A stretch of 7,748 nucleotides of DNA, taken from the NCBI GenBank assembly GCA_029256665.1, contig JAQSXN010000163.1:1-7748 (forward strand). Reading direction: 5' to 3'. Shown in pieces: positions 1-7,685 of this stretch (positions are counted from its first letter, which is position 1; each line of letters opens with the position of its first letter). The notes beneath the pieces are model-generated. The model had not been told where the DNA came from and searched no databases. It saw nothing but the letters and a program-made list of their open reading frames with translations. The DNA is from Paenibacillus sp. (GTDB lineage: Bacteria > Bacillota > Bacilli > Paenibacillales > Paenibacillaceae). Made by a program: the position numbers and the translations under genes.

Positions 1-171
1 AATTGCTTTGCCGACGACCGGAGCCGCCGAGCTATGACGCTGCTTGTTCGGAAGATCGTCTGGATCGGCATATAGATTAAGCAAGAAATCGCAATATTGA
101 TCGGGAAGCAGCTTGCTCCTTCTCCAATGTTCAATTTCTTTTATAATCGTTGTTTTGCGTTCATCATTCAT
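1..171 (-). CDS. Conserved hypothetical protein downstream of sigA, N-terminal part only
   Basis: The reading frame is open from the window edge and gives 57 residues, beginning MNDERKTTIIKEIEHWRR. The visible part is hydrophilic and looks helical: a charged first segment (EIEHWRRSKLLPDQYCDFLLNLY, residues 12-34) followed by a polar stretch rich in D, P, K and S. The 'W-R-x-S-K-L-L-P-x-Q-Y' character resembles the N-terminus of predicted membrane proteins (DUF2157-like) that I associate with Paenibacillus genomes at this position. That link is from memory and weak, and no membrane segment lies in the visible part. I prefer the ATG at 171-169: a weak G-rich ribosome site (GGGGGGACGAG) lies just upstream, and the alternative in-frame ATG at 252-250 falls 5' of the probable sigA terminator hairpin. 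The 27-residue extension from that upstream start (MDDDLSAAAARSFFHLARYW...) is encoded across the hairpin. Function unknown. Confidence 0.6.
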   Translation of the reverse strand, partial: MNDERKTTIIKEIEHWRRSKLLPDQYCDFLLNLYADPDDLPNKQRHSSAAPVVGKAI

Positions 172-211
172 GACGTCGACTCGTCCCCCCGGCCAATATC
201 GTGCAAGATGG

Positions 212-243
212 AAAAAAGACCTCGCTGCAGCAGCAGAAAGGTC
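212..243 (-). terminator. Probable rho-independent terminator of the dnaG-sigA operon
   Basis: On the minus strand, 12 bases after the sigA stop codon, GACCT (243-239) pairs with AGGTC (222-218). Inside this, GCTG (234-231) pairs with CAGC (227-224) around a 3-base CTG loop. A small asymmetric internal bulge (TTCT against G) separates the two helices. Six T residues (217-212) follow the stem directly. Position, orientation and T run fit an intrinsic terminator. The stem is not long and contains a bulge, so termination may be partial. Confidence 0.6.
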
Positions 244-255
244 ATCATCCATTAC

Positions 256-1386
256 TTATTCAAGGAAATCCTTCAGTCGCTTGCTCCGGCTTGGATGACG
301 GAGCTTGCGAAGAGCTTTCGCTTCGATCTGTCTGATCCGCTCTCGGGTGACGCCAAAGACTTTGCCCACTTCCTCGAGCGTTCTCGTACGTCCGTCATCT
401 AAGCCGAAGCGCAGACGCAGCACGTTTTCTTCGCGTTCGGTCAACGTATCGAGCACGTCTTCCAACTGTTCCTTGAGCAATTCGTATGCGGCGGCGTCCG
501 CTGGAGCCAACGCTTCTTGGTCCTCGATGAAGTCGCCGAGATGCGAATCGTCTTCTTCGCCGATTGGCGTTTCGAGCGATACGGGCTCTTGGGCAATCTT
601 CATAATTTCGCGAACCTTCTCGGTGCTAAGCTCCATCTCTACCGCAATTTCCTCCGGCGACGGCTCGCGCCCCAATTCCTGAAGCAGCTGACGGGATACC
701 CGGATCAGCTTGTTAATCGTCTCCACCATGTGTACGGGAATACGAATGGTCCGAGCTTGGTCCGCAATCGCGCGGGTAATCGCCTGACGAATCCACCAAG
801 TGGCATACGTACTGAACTTAAACCCCTTCTGGTGATCGAACTTTTCGACCGCTTTAATGAGACCCATGTTCCCTTCTTGAATTAAATCCAGGAACAACAT
901 CCCGCGACCTACATACCGTTTGGCGATACTGACTACGAGCCTGAGATTCGCTTCCGCAAGGCGGCGTTTCGCTTCCTCGTCGCCGTTTTCGATTCGAATC
1001 GCCAGCTCGATCTCGTCATCCGCGGACAATAACGGCACGCGTCCGATCTCCTTTAAGTACATTCTGACGGGATCGTTAATTTTGATACCTGGAGGCAGAG
1101 CCAAATCATCGTCGAAGTTAAAGTCATCTCCTTCGCGCTCTTGTTCTTCATTAGAAGAGCTGAGACGATTCTCTTCGTCGTTTTCGTTCAGCACCTCGAT
1201 TCCCAAGTCGTCGAGCTGTTCGAAAAATTCATCGATTTGCTCCGGATCCTGATCAAAAGGGGATAATTTCTCCATAATTTCTTTGTACGTTAAGGAGGAT
1301 CTCTTTTTCCCTTGTTCAATCAGACTATCCTTGACTAGATCCAGCTTCTGTTCGGTATCCAATTCAGTATGTTGATCGTTCGCCAT
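256..1386 (-). CDS. sigA: RNA polymerase primary sigma factor SigA (RpoD)
   Basis: This is the housekeeping sigma-70 factor, which directs core RNA polymerase to -10/-35 promoters in the cytoplasm. The 376-residue length matches Bacillota SigA (about 370). Residues 1-65 form the short region 1.1, followed by an acidic linker rich in E, D, N and S (66-95). Region 1.2 spans about 103-136 ([16 protein letters not shown]). Region 2 spans about 144-215 with [17 protein letters not shown] and the aromatic-rich -10 recognition/melting segment [17 protein letters not shown]. Region 3 covers about 220-300, with the 3.2 finger GDFIEDQEA near 284-292. Region 4 covers about 310-376, with the -35-binding helix-turn-helix [19 protein letters not shown]. 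The ATG has a strong GGGAGGAGGGAG ribosome site 7 bases upstream. The gene starts 37 bases after dnaG and is probably cotranscribed with it; a terminator-like hairpin follows. All conserved regions look intact. Confidence 0.98.
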   Translation of the reverse strand: MANDQHTELDTEQKLDLVKDSLIEQGKKRSSLTYKEIMEKLSPFDQDPEQIDEFFEQLDDLGIEVLNENDEENRLSSSNEEQEREGDDFNFDDDLALPPGIKINDPVRMYLKEIGRVPLLSADDEIELAIRIENGDEEAKRRLAEANLRLVVSIAKRYVGRGMLFLDLIQEGNMGLIKAVEKFDHQKGFKFSTYATWWIRQAITRAIADQARTIRIPVHMVETINKLIRVSRQLLQELGREPSPEEIAVEMELSTEKVREIMKIAQEPVSLETPIGEEDDSHLGDFIEDQEALAPADAAAYELLKEQLEDVLDTLTEREENVLRLRFGLDDGRTRTLEEVGKVFGVTRERIRQIEAKALRKLRHPSRSKRLKDFLE

Positions 1387-1423
1387 ATTCCGACTCCCTC
1401 CTCCCTAGACACGCATCGCGAAG

Positions 1424-3253
1424 TTAACCTTTCAGCTGTCTTTCTAGGGTTATAATCTCAAGTCCTAGTTGCGCCGCCAATATCGCGTCGCCGGCACGCT
1501 CTGCGCGCACCATCTCTTCTTTCTTGCGTTCGATGTCCCGAACCTTCGGCACTTTAAGAATCGTGCCCACGTAAGCGTCCAGAATGGGATCGTCAATCGG
1601 CGAATCATCATCGAGCAGCAAGATAGCCGTTGCCGTCTCCTCCAATCGCTTATCGTTCAGCGTGGCGATAAACCTTGCGGCATCCGGTTCGTACCCTTGT
1701 GCGTAGTAGGCATATAGATAAGCAGCAAGAGCTGCGTGATCCTCAACGTTAAACGAGTCGCCGATCCGCTCATGCACCGTTTCGGCCACGTCGCGATCCC
1801 GTATCATGACATGCAGCAATCTTCGCTCTGCGTAAGCGTAAGCCGGCAATATCTTGGGCGCTCCGGACGTACGGCGCTTTTCATTCCTACCATTATTCCA
1901 CGAATTGTCGTTATTATCCCCTTGCGGCTTCTTTTTTTGCGCTTCTGCGCGGATGCCATGGCAATCTTGTTTAAGCGCATCGAGGGATATATCGAATTCG
2001 CGGGACAATTCCTTCAGGTATACTTCCCGTTCCGTGGAGGAATCGACTCCGGCTACGATTTCCACTGCTTCCATCAAGTAATTTTTTCGGCCTTCTTCTT
2101 TTAGCAGTATATGGTTTTTCCTTGAATATATAAGCTTAAATTTTGTAACCGAGACGGGGCTGTCCATCACATCGCGCAAGAAGGACTCCGGACCGTATTC
2201 GCTTATATAATCGTCGGGATCCTTGCCCTTCGGCAGAATCGCAATCATCACCTTCAGACCCGCGTTCTCGAGAAGCGGGATCGACTTGCTCGCCGCGGCT
2301 TGTCCCGCGTCGTCGCCGTCGTAGCACACCAGTACTTCTTCCGCATGGCGGCGCAGGATGGAGCAATGCTCTTCCGTTAACGCGGTACCCATCGTTGCCA
2401 CGCCGTTCTTGACGCCTGCATGCCAGGATTTGATGACATCCATATACCCTTCGAATAAAACGACCTGTTTGCTCTTCCGGATCGCCGATTTGGCGTCGTG
2501 CAGGTTGTACAGCGTCCTGCTCTTCGTAAACAGCATCGTTTCCGGCGAGTTTAAATATTTGGGCTGTCCCTCGTTAATGATTCGCGCGCCAAAACCCGAA
2601 GCCTTGCCGCTCGCATCCCATAACGGGAACATGATCCTGCCGCGAAACCGATCGACGTGTCCGCTGCCGTCTTGCTTGGCCGACAACAATCCGCCTTTCT
2701 CAAGCAAGGCCGGTTCGAACCCTCTCCCCACAAGAAACCGGGTCAGAACATCCCACTCGTCCGGCGCGTAACCGAGCATAAAATGGTCGATTAGCTTATC
2801 GCTTAAGCCCCGATCGCGAAGATACATTTTGGCCTGGCTGCCTTGCTTCGTATTGTTCAGCAAGTAATGATAGAACTTGATAGTCAGCTCGTGCGCCTGG
2901 GCGAGCTTCTCCCGCTCCGGATTCGGAGCGGCCCTGCCGCTGCCGCCTTCCTGCCAAGTAATCGGCATGTTCGCTTCTTCCGCGAGCACCCTTACCGCTT
3001 CCGGAAAACTATAGCCTTCCATCTCTTCGACAAATCGAATCACGTTGCCGCTTTTTCCGCAGCCATAACAATGGAAGATCTGTAGTTCCGGGGTGACGGT
3101 AAACGAAGGAGACTTCTCGGAGTGGAACGGACATAGTCCCTTCATGTATTTGCCTTGCTTCGTGAGATGAACGTATTTCCCGACCGTTTCGACGATGTCA
3201 TGACGCTTCCGGACGGCGTCAATCACTTCCTCCGGTATTTTACCGCTTGTCAT
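1424..3253 (-). CDS. dnaG: DNA primase DnaG
   Basis: DnaG synthesises the RNA primers for Okazaki fragments and the leading strand, working with the replicative helicase at the fork. The 609-residue length is usual for the family. The N-terminal CHC2 zinc-binding domain has ligands Cys41, His44, Cys62 and Cys65 (CPFH...HCYGC). The polymerase core includes RFRGRIMFPLWD (202-213). The TOPRIM fold carries the catalytic EGYMD (268-272), DGDDAG (312-317) and a further acidic motif DPDDY (345-349). After about residue 435 comes a polar, Asn/Lys/Arg-rich linker (440-465). The C-terminal domain (about 470-609) is in the place of the helicase-binding domain. The ATG at 3253 is preceded by AGGTGAT six bases upstream. 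The 69-base gap to yqxD shows no convincing promoter or terminator, so dnaG probably shares the transcript starting ahead of yqxD and continuing into sigA. Confidence 0.98.
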   Translation of the reverse strand: MTSGKIPEEVIDAVRKRHDIVETVGKYVHLTKQGKYMKGLCPFHSEKSPSFTVTPELQIFHCYGCGKSGNVIRFVEEMEGYSFPEAVRVLAEEANMPITWQEGGSGRAAPNPEREKLAQAHELTIKFYHYLLNNTKQGSQAKMYLRDRGLSDKLIDHFMLGYAPDEWDVLTRFLVGRGFEPALLEKGGLLSAKQDGSGHVDRFRGRIMFPLWDASGKASGFGARIINEGQPKYLNSPETMLFTKSRTLYNLHDAKSAIRKSKQVVLFEGYMDVIKSWHAGVKNGVATMGTALTEEHCSILRRHAEEVLVCYDGDDAGQAAASKSIPLLENAGLKVMIAILPKGKDPDDYISEYGPESFLRDVMDSPVSVTKFKLIYSRKNHILLKEEGRKNYLMEAVEIVAGVDSSTEREVYLKELSREFDISLDALKQDCHGIRAEAQKKKPQGDNNDNSWNNGRNEKRRTSGAPKILPAYAYAERRLLHVMIRDRDVAETVHERIGDSFNVEDHAALAAYLYAYYAQGYEPDAARFIATLNDKRLEETATAILLLDDDSPIDDPILDAYVGTILKVPKVRDIERKKEEMVRAERAGDAILAAQLGLEIITLERQLKG

Positions 3254-3322
3254 CGTTCATCACCTACATTCTAAATCCGCGGGATTGAAGGTCCGACAGA
3301 CTTAGATTTCTAATATTATTCG

Positions 3323-3802
3323 CTATTTGTCATCTTTCTCCTGCATGACGGACAAAACTTTTGTCAGCTTTTGTTGAAAAGCGATACGATCGGCCGCCGA
3401 CATCGCTCTCGGACCTTTCGTACGGCCTCCCGCTCTCCGCCTTCTGGCGCTCTCATGCCTGCGTTCCATCAAATAATCGATGTTGGCGTCCGTATATTGC
3501 TCCCCTCTTGGCGAAAGGACGATTGCCGCTTTCCCGATCGCCACGCAGGCGAGGCCGAAGTCCCCGGTTACGACGACGTCGCCTCGCCTGATATGGTTCA
3601 CGATGTACAAGTCGACCGATTGATCGCTTCGATCGACTTGGACGATGCCGACGCCGGGCCCCGCTTCCAATCGATGATCGTGCGAAGCCACCATCAGAAC
3701 GGCAACGCCATGCTCCGTCGCCGTCTCGACAATCTCGTTTTTGACCGGGCAAGAATCCGCGTCGACCACGATCGTCGGATCTCCCCGCTGAGTATCTGCC
3801 AT
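3323..3802 (-). CDS. yqxD: UPF0178 (DUF188) family protein YqxD/YaiI
   Basis: This is a conserved cytoplasmic protein whose biochemical role is not established. The family has been grouped with PIN/NYN-like nuclease folds, so an RNA-directed activity is possible but is inference here. From the ATG at 3802 the protein has 159 residues. Family hallmarks are the N-terminal strand with acidic motif VDADSCPV (13-20), RSDQSVDLYIVNHIRRGDVVVTGDFGLA (58-85) with its Asp residues, RGEQYTDANID (about 99-109), and the basic C-terminal signature RRRRAGGRTKGPRAMS. Four consecutive possible start codons occur (GTG 3811, ATG 3808, 3805, 3802). I chose the last because the GGTGAT ribosome-site match overlaps the first ones and family members start close to the VDAD motif. 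The gene sits ahead of dnaG and sigA, as yqxD does in Bacillus subtilis. Confidence 0.93.
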   Translation of the reverse strand: MADTQRGDPTIVVDADSCPVKNEIVETATEHGVAVLMVASHDHRLEAGPGVGIVQVDRSDQSVDLYIVNHIRRGDVVVTGDFGLACVAIGKAAIVLSPRGEQYTDANIDYLMERRHESARRRRAGGRTKGPRAMSAADRIAFQQKLTKVLSVMQEKDDK

Positions 3803-3806
3803 CATC

Positions 3807-3812
3807 ATCACC
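3807..3812 (-). promoter_or_regulatory. Ribosome binding site overlapping the tandem start codons of yqxD
   Basis: GGTGAT on the minus strand matches the 3' half of the consensus AGGAGGTGATC. It overlaps the GTG at 3811 and the ATG at 3808, so those codons are unlikely to be used with this site. The ATG at 3802 lies 4 bases downstream of it and is the best-placed start, although this spacing is slightly short. Confidence 0.45.
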
Positions 3813-3837
3813 GCTTGCGATTAATAAAGTCCTTACT

Positions 3838-3866
3838 ATTATATACGTCGGCGGTGCAGAAAAATC
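3838..3866 (-). promoter_or_regulatory. Candidate SigA promoter for yqxD-dnaG-sigA
   Basis: The minus strand has a perfect -10 box TATAAT (3843-3838) in the 66-base gap between yqfL and yqxD. With a 17-base spacer the -35 position reads GATTTT (3866-3861), a poor match to TTGACA, and no extended -10 TG is present. Transcription would start near 3831, giving a leader of about 29 bases before the yqxD ATG. In B. subtilis the SigA-dependent promoters of the sigA operon also lie upstream of yqxD, which supports this placement. The weak -35 leaves its strength uncertain. Confidence 0.5.
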
Positions 3867-3868
3867 CT

Positions 3869-4687
3869 TTAATGTCCTCTGACGTATTCCATGATGAGGC
3901 TTGCGGTTTCTTCCACGGCCCTATGCGATACGTCGATGACGAAGCAACCGAGCCGACCCATGATTTCTTCCGCGTACTTCAGCTCCTTTTCGATCCGGTC
4001 CGTCGTCGCGTAAGCCGCCGTGTTAGGGAGCCCAAGCGCTTTAAGGCGCTCCTTGCGAATGACGTTCAAGTAGGAGGTGTCTATCGTAAGGCCGATGACC
4101 TTCCGCTTCGGCAGCTTGAATAGCTCCTCCGGCGGTTTAAGCTCGGGGACGAGCGGAACGTTAGCCACCTTGAACTTCTGATGGGCCAGGTACATGGAGA
4201 GCGGGGTTTTGGACGTGCGCGACACGCCGACAAGAACGATATCGGCTTTCGTAACGCCGGATGTATCGCGAGCGTCGTCGTACTTGACCGCGAATTCCAC
4301 CGCCTCGACCTTGCGGAAGTAGTCCGCGTCCAGCACATGGTTAAGTCCGGGCTCTTGCCTCGACTTTTTCCCTGTGCGCTGCTCAAGCGTCTCGATAAAA
4401 GATCCGAGAAGGTCGATCGCTACGATGCCGCTTTCTTCCGCAAGCTTCCTCATCGCGTCGCGAAGCTCTGGTATGACCAAAGTATAGAGAACGATGGCTT
4501 GCGACAGCTTCGCCTGCTCGACGATTCGCGCTAGCGCGGAATGTTCCGTTACGAAAGGCGAACGTCTTATTTCGGCATGAATGGGATGGAACTGTGCGAT
4601 CGCCGCGCGTACGACCAGCTCCCCCGTGTCGCCTGCCGCATCGGATACGACATACACGATGACTTCCGATTTGTCCGAATTGCCCAT
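3869..4687 (-). CDS. yqfL: Pyruvate, phosphate dikinase regulatory protein (bifunctional kinase/phosphorylase, DUF299), YqfL
   Basis: Members of this family control pyruvate phosphate dikinase or PEP synthetase: they use ADP to phosphorylate the target Thr and inactivate it, and Pi to dephosphorylate it. The 272-residue length is typical. The N-terminus has the family signature VYVVSDAAGDTGE (11-23). The P-loop-like nucleotide-binding motif GVSRTSKTP is at 154-162. LIPELKPPEELF-type and GLTID-type motifs follow (VPLVPELKPPEELF 177-190; VIGLTID 197-203), and the C-terminus has FVIDVSHRAVEETA (249-262). The ATG at 4687 has GGGGAGG upstream with usual spacing. The gene begins 36 bases after the glyS stop and is probably on the glyQS transcript. 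In B. subtilis YqfL also acts with CcpN on gluconeogenic genes, but no ccpN lies between glyS and this gene here. Which dikinase it acts on cannot be seen from this window. Confidence 0.95.
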   Translation of the reverse strand: MGNSDKSEVIVYVVSDAAGDTGELVVRAAIAQFHPIHAEIRRSPFVTEHSALARIVEQAKLSQAIVLYTLVIPELRDAMRKLAEESGIVAIDLLGSFIETLEQRTGKKSRQEPGLNHVLDADYFRKVEAVEFAVKYDDARDTSGVTKADIVLVGVSRTSKTPLSMYLAHQKFKVANVPLVPELKPPEELFKLPKRKVIGLTIDTSYLNVIRKERLKALGLPNTAAYATTDRIEKELKYAEEIMGRLGCFVIDVSHRAVEETASLIMEYVRGH

Positions 4688-4693
4688 GGACTT

Positions 4694-4719
4694 AACCTCC
4701 CCTTCGATCGTTCGAGGTT
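4694..4719 (-). promoter_or_regulatory. Short inverted repeat overlapping the yqfL ribosome binding site
   Basis: In the glyS-yqfL gap, AACCTC (4719-4714 on the minus strand) can pair with GAGGTT (4699-4694) across a 14-base loop. The second arm contains part of the yqfL ribosome site GGGGAGG (4702-4696), so the stem could partly mask it. No T run follows, so it is not an intrinsic terminator. With only six pairs and a long loop its stability is modest, and it may be chance. Confidence 0.3.
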
Positions 4720-4723
4720 TCGA

Positions 4724-6805
4724 TTACCACACCAGCTTGGAGAAGTCGGCGACAAGCGCGACGTCGCTTGCGATCGCGGACAAGGTTCCCAGTCGATTGG
4801 CGCGAATGTTCTCGTCCTTATCCATCACCATCACGCTGTCAAAGTAGTCGACGATCGCCGGACGCAAAGCCGATAGCTGTTCAAGCGCGCCGGCAACGTC
4901 ATGCCGTTCGATCGCGGTCAACACGCCGGGGCGGACGGACGTCCAAGCTTCGTACAGCCGTTGCTCCGTCGGTTCCGTAAATAAGGCGGCGTCGAAACCT
5001 TTGCCTTCCGACTTGGCCGCAAGATTGCCGACGCGGTTAAACGCTTCGACCACGCTCTTGAATTCGGCTTTGTCCGTGCCGCCGACTAGAGGCTGCACCG
5101 CTGCCGCGCGGCTTGCCGTCAGCGCCAAGTCGTCGAATCCGATCGCCATCACCGCGTCTACCACATCGTAGCGGTTGCCTTGCTCGGACAACCAGTTCTT
5201 TACGCGAAGCGAGAAGAAGTCGTTTAGATCCTTGCGAATTTCCGCGGCCGATCGTTTAAGTCCGCGAGCTTCGTGCACGGAGATGCCGATCTCGTAAAGC
5301 TCTCCTAGGCCCATCCGCAAGTTCCGGCCCAATAAAACGTTAACGATGCCCGCCGCCTGCCTGCGCAGCGCGTAAGGATCCTGCGAGCCCGTCGGCACGA
5401 TGCCGATGGAGAAACACCCGACGATCGTATCGATTTTGTCGGCCAAACTAACGATGGCGCCTTCCGGCTCGGAAGGAATGTCGTCGCCCGCGAATCTCGG
5501 CTGGTAATGCTCGTTGACGGCCTTGGCCACGGACACATGCTCGCCAGCTTTCTTGGCGTAGTCTTCGCCCATGATTCCTTGAAGCTCCGGGAACTCGTAG
5601 ACCATTTGGGAAACAAGATCGAACTTACAAATGGCCGCTGCCCGACTCACCCGGTCCGCTTGTTCGCCCGCAATGCCAAGCGCCTGAGAGATCAGCTTAG
5701 CGATCGCGGCAATCCGGCGCACTTTGTCCGCAACCGTTCCGAGCTCCTCGTGATACACGATGCTTTCCAGCTTGCCGAGCGCATGATCGATCGTCAGCTT
5801 GTGATCCTCCGCGTAGAAGAACTTGGCATCGGACAAACGCGCACGCAGCACTTTTTCGTTGCCCTTGGCGACAAGCTCGATGCTTCTCTTGTCGCCGTTG
5901 CGCACCGTTACGAAATAGGGAAGCAGCTTGCCGGCACTGTCCAGCACCGGGAAGTAGCGCTGATGCTCGCGCATCGATGTTATCAGCACTTCCTGAGGAA
6001 TGTGCAGGAAGGTAGGATCAAACGTTCCGAACAGCACGTTCGGATATTCGACCAGGAACAACACTTCCTCGAGCAAGTCTTCCTTGATCGCGATGTCCCA
6101 CCCCTTCTCCGAGGCGAGTCCTTCAATCTGCGATACGATTAGAGCCTGACGCTCCTCCACGTCGACGATGACTTGCTGCGAGCGCAACGCTTCTTTGTAG
6201 TCGGAAGGCGCTTCGATCGTTGCCTCTTGGCCAAGGAAGCGATGGCCGCGCGTGACGCGTCCCGTCTCCACGCCGGCCAGCGCGAACGGTACGATTTCGG
6301 TGCCGAACAACGCCACCATCCATCGGATCGGACGCACGAATTTCAGCTCGTAGCTGCCCCAACGCATATTTTTGGGAAAGGACATCGACGTGATAAGCGA
6401 GCTTAAACCTTCCGAGAGCAATCCGGCGGTAGCGGCACCGATGCTGCTTTTGCGGGCGTAGGCGTATTCGACGCCGGCAAGCTCTTGGAAGTAAAGCTGC
6501 TCCGGCTCCACGCCTTGGCTGCGCGCAAAGCCCAAGGCCGCCTTGCTCCAGTTGCCGGCTTCGTCCATCGCGATTTTGCGGGATGGTCCTTTCGCTTCCT
6601 CGTTGCTGTCGGCTTGTTTCTCTTCCACCTCGCGAACGATGACCGCAAGGCGTCTAGGCGTGGCATAAGCCTCGATTCCGCCATGTCCGATTCGTTGTTC
6701 GGACAACCACTTGTCCATCTTATCCTTCAATTGATTCATTGCGGCGCGGACGAATCTGGCCGGTACCTCTTCAAGGCCGATCTCTAACAATAGATCCTTA
6801 GCCAT
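4724..6805 (-). CDS. glyS: Glycyl-tRNA synthetase beta subunit GlyS
   Basis: GlyS is the tRNA-binding subunit of the alpha2beta2 glycyl-tRNA synthetase. It pairs with GlyQ to charge tRNA-Gly in the cytoplasm. The 693-residue length is in the usual range (about 680-700). Recognisable blocks are [14 protein letters not shown] (5-18), ATPRRLAV (48-55), [10 protein letters not shown] (141-150), TRGHRFLG (185-192), EYPNVLFG (253-260), [10 protein letters not shown] (278-287), [21 protein letters not shown] (393-413) and [15 protein letters not shown] (475-489). The C-terminal part, about 590-690, fits a DALR-type anticodon-binding domain and ends with [20 protein letters not shown] (656-675). The ATG at 6805 lies inside the last codons of glyQ, an 8-base overlap typical of translational coupling, with GGAG four bases before it. 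No truncation or frameshift is visible. Confidence 0.98.
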   Translation of the reverse strand: MAKDLLLEIGLEEVPARFVRAAMNQLKDKMDKWLSEQRIGHGGIEAYATPRRLAVIVREVEEKQADSNEEAKGPSRKIAMDEAGNWSKAALGFARSQGVEPEQLYFQELAGVEYAYARKSSIGAATAGLLSEGLSSLITSMSFPKNMRWGSYELKFVRPIRWMVALFGTEIVPFALAGVETGRVTRGHRFLGQEATIEAPSDYKEALRSQQVIVDVEERQALIVSQIEGLASEKGWDIAIKEDLLEEVLFLVEYPNVLFGTFDPTFLHIPQEVLITSMREHQRYFPVLDSAGKLLPYFVTVRNGDKRSIELVAKGNEKVLRARLSDAKFFYAEDHKLTIDHALGKLESIVYHEELGTVADKVRRIAAIAKLISQALGIAGEQADRVSRAAAICKFDLVSQMVYEFPELQGIMGEDYAKKAGEHVSVAKAVNEHYQPRFAGDDIPSEPEGAIVSLADKIDTIVGCFSIGIVPTGSQDPYALRRQAAGIVNVLLGRNLRMGLGELYEIGISVHEARGLKRSAAEIRKDLNDFFSLRVKNWLSEQGNRYDVVDAVMAIGFDDLALTASRAAAVQPLVGGTDKAEFKSVVEAFNRVGNLAAKSEGKGFDAALFTEPTEQRLYEAWTSVRPGVLTAIERHDVAGALEQLSALRPAIVDYFDSVMVMDKDENIRANRLGTLSAIASDVALVADFSKLVW

Positions 6806-7685
6806 TGCGCTCCACTCCCTTCTTCAGCAGCGGGAATCCTAGCCGCTCTCTCTCTTCGTAGTAGGTAGCCGCGCACTCGCGGGCCAAGTTCCGCACCCGG
6901 GTAATATAGCCGGTACGCTCGGTGACGCTGATCGCGCCGCGCGCGTCTAGCAGGTTGAACGTATGGGAGCACTTAAGCACGTAATCGTAAGCCGGGAATA
7001 CAAGCTTCTGTTCCATCGTCCTGCGTGCTTCTTCCTCGTACATATTGAATAGGGTGAACAACATCGCCGTGTCGGATGTCTCGAACGTGTATTTGGAATG
7101 CTCGAATTCGGGCTGCAGGAATACGTCGCCGTACGAAACGCCTTCCACCCACTCCAAGTCGAACACGTTTTCCTTCTGCTGAATGTACGAGGCAAGACGT
7201 TCCATGCCGTACGTTATCTCTACCGCGACGGGGTTGGCGTCGATGCCGCCTACCTGTTGGAAGTACGTGAACTGAGTAATTTCCATGCCGTCCAGCCATA
7301 CTTCCCAGCCAAGTCCCCAAGCGCCGAGCGTCGGCGATTCCCAGTTGTCTTCGACGAACCGGATATCATGGTCCAGCGCATCGATGCCGAGACGTCTCAA
7401 GCTCTCCAGATATAGCTCTTGGATGTTGTCCGGCGACGGCTTCAGAATGACCTGGAATTGGTGATGCTGATACAATCGGTTCGGGTTCTCCCCGTAACGT
7501 CCATCCGCAGGGCGGCGCGATGGCTCGACGTAAGCCACGTTCCACGGCTCGGGGCCAATGGAACGAAGGAACGTCATCGGATTCATTGTCCCGGCGCCCT
7601 TCTCCACGTCGTACGGCTGCACGAGAATACAGTTTTGCTCTGCCCAGAATTGCTGCAGCGTCAAGATCATGCCTTGAAAATTCAT
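6798..7685 (-). CDS. glyQ: Glycyl-tRNA synthetase alpha subunit GlyQ
   Basis: GlyQ is the catalytic class II subunit of the alpha2beta2 glycyl-tRNA synthetase, forming glycyl-adenylate and transferring glycine to tRNA-Gly together with GlyS. The 295 residues match the family length. Diagnostic segments are [16 protein letters not shown] (11-26), [19 protein letters not shown] (30-48), [20 protein letters not shown] (52-71), the core [15 protein letters not shown] (71-85), [34 protein letters not shown] (111-144), the motif-3-like EITYGMERL (156-164) and [17 protein letters not shown] (241-257). The ATG at 7685 has a good AAGGAGTG ribosome site (7700-7693) seven bases upstream. The stop overlaps the start of glyS. 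The visible leader begins in a T run that may belong to an upstream attenuator. Confidence 0.98.
   Translation of the reverse strand: MNFQGMILTLQQFWAEQNCILVQPYDVEKGAGTMNPMTFLRSIGPEPWNVAYVEPSRRPADGRYGENPNRLYQHHQFQVILKPSPDNIQELYLESLRRLGIDALDHDIRFVEDNWESPTLGAWGLGWEVWLDGMEITQFTYFQQVGGIDANPVAVEITYGMERLASYIQQKENVFDLEWVEGVSYGDVFLQPEFEHSKYTFETSDTAMLFTLFNMYEEEARRTMEQKLVFPAYDYVLKCSHTFNLLDARGAISVTERTGYITRVRNLARECAATYYEERERLGFPLLKKGVERNG

Noticed and set aside
172..252. In-frame N-terminal extension of the edge gene from the ATG at 252
   Set aside because: It starts 3 bases after the sigA stop with an SD-like AAGGA too far away (about 16 bases), and it would be encoded through the terminator hairpin. 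It is kept only as an alternative start.
97..402. 101-codon plus-strand frame at the low-coordinate end
   Set aside because: It overlaps sigA, the terminator and the edge gene on the opposite strand. Its translation has no family character.
1451..1456. TATAAT on the plus strand near the 3' end of dnaG
   Set aside because: It has no -35 match (CCTTTC at 17 bases) and no plus-strand gene downstream.
3268..3273. Possible -10 box (TAGAAT) just ahead of dnaG
   Set aside because: It lies about 16 bases from the dnaG ATG, so a transcript starting there would begin in or at the ribosome site. No -35 is visible.
3302..3313. Small dyad TTAGATTTCTAA between yqxD and dnaG
   Set aside because: Five AT-rich pairs with a 2-base centre and no T run make it too weak for a terminator. 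It has no support as an operator.
3371..4123. 250-codon open frame on the plus strand across yqxD and yqfL
   Set aside because: It runs antisense to two well-recognised genes. Its translation is rich in R, H and D with no domain character, and it spans an intergenic gap. It is a shadow of the coding strand.
5507..6142. 211-codon open frame on the plus strand inside glyS
   Set aside because: It is antisense to strongly conserved GlyS motifs, has no ribosome site I could identify and has no recognisable domain.
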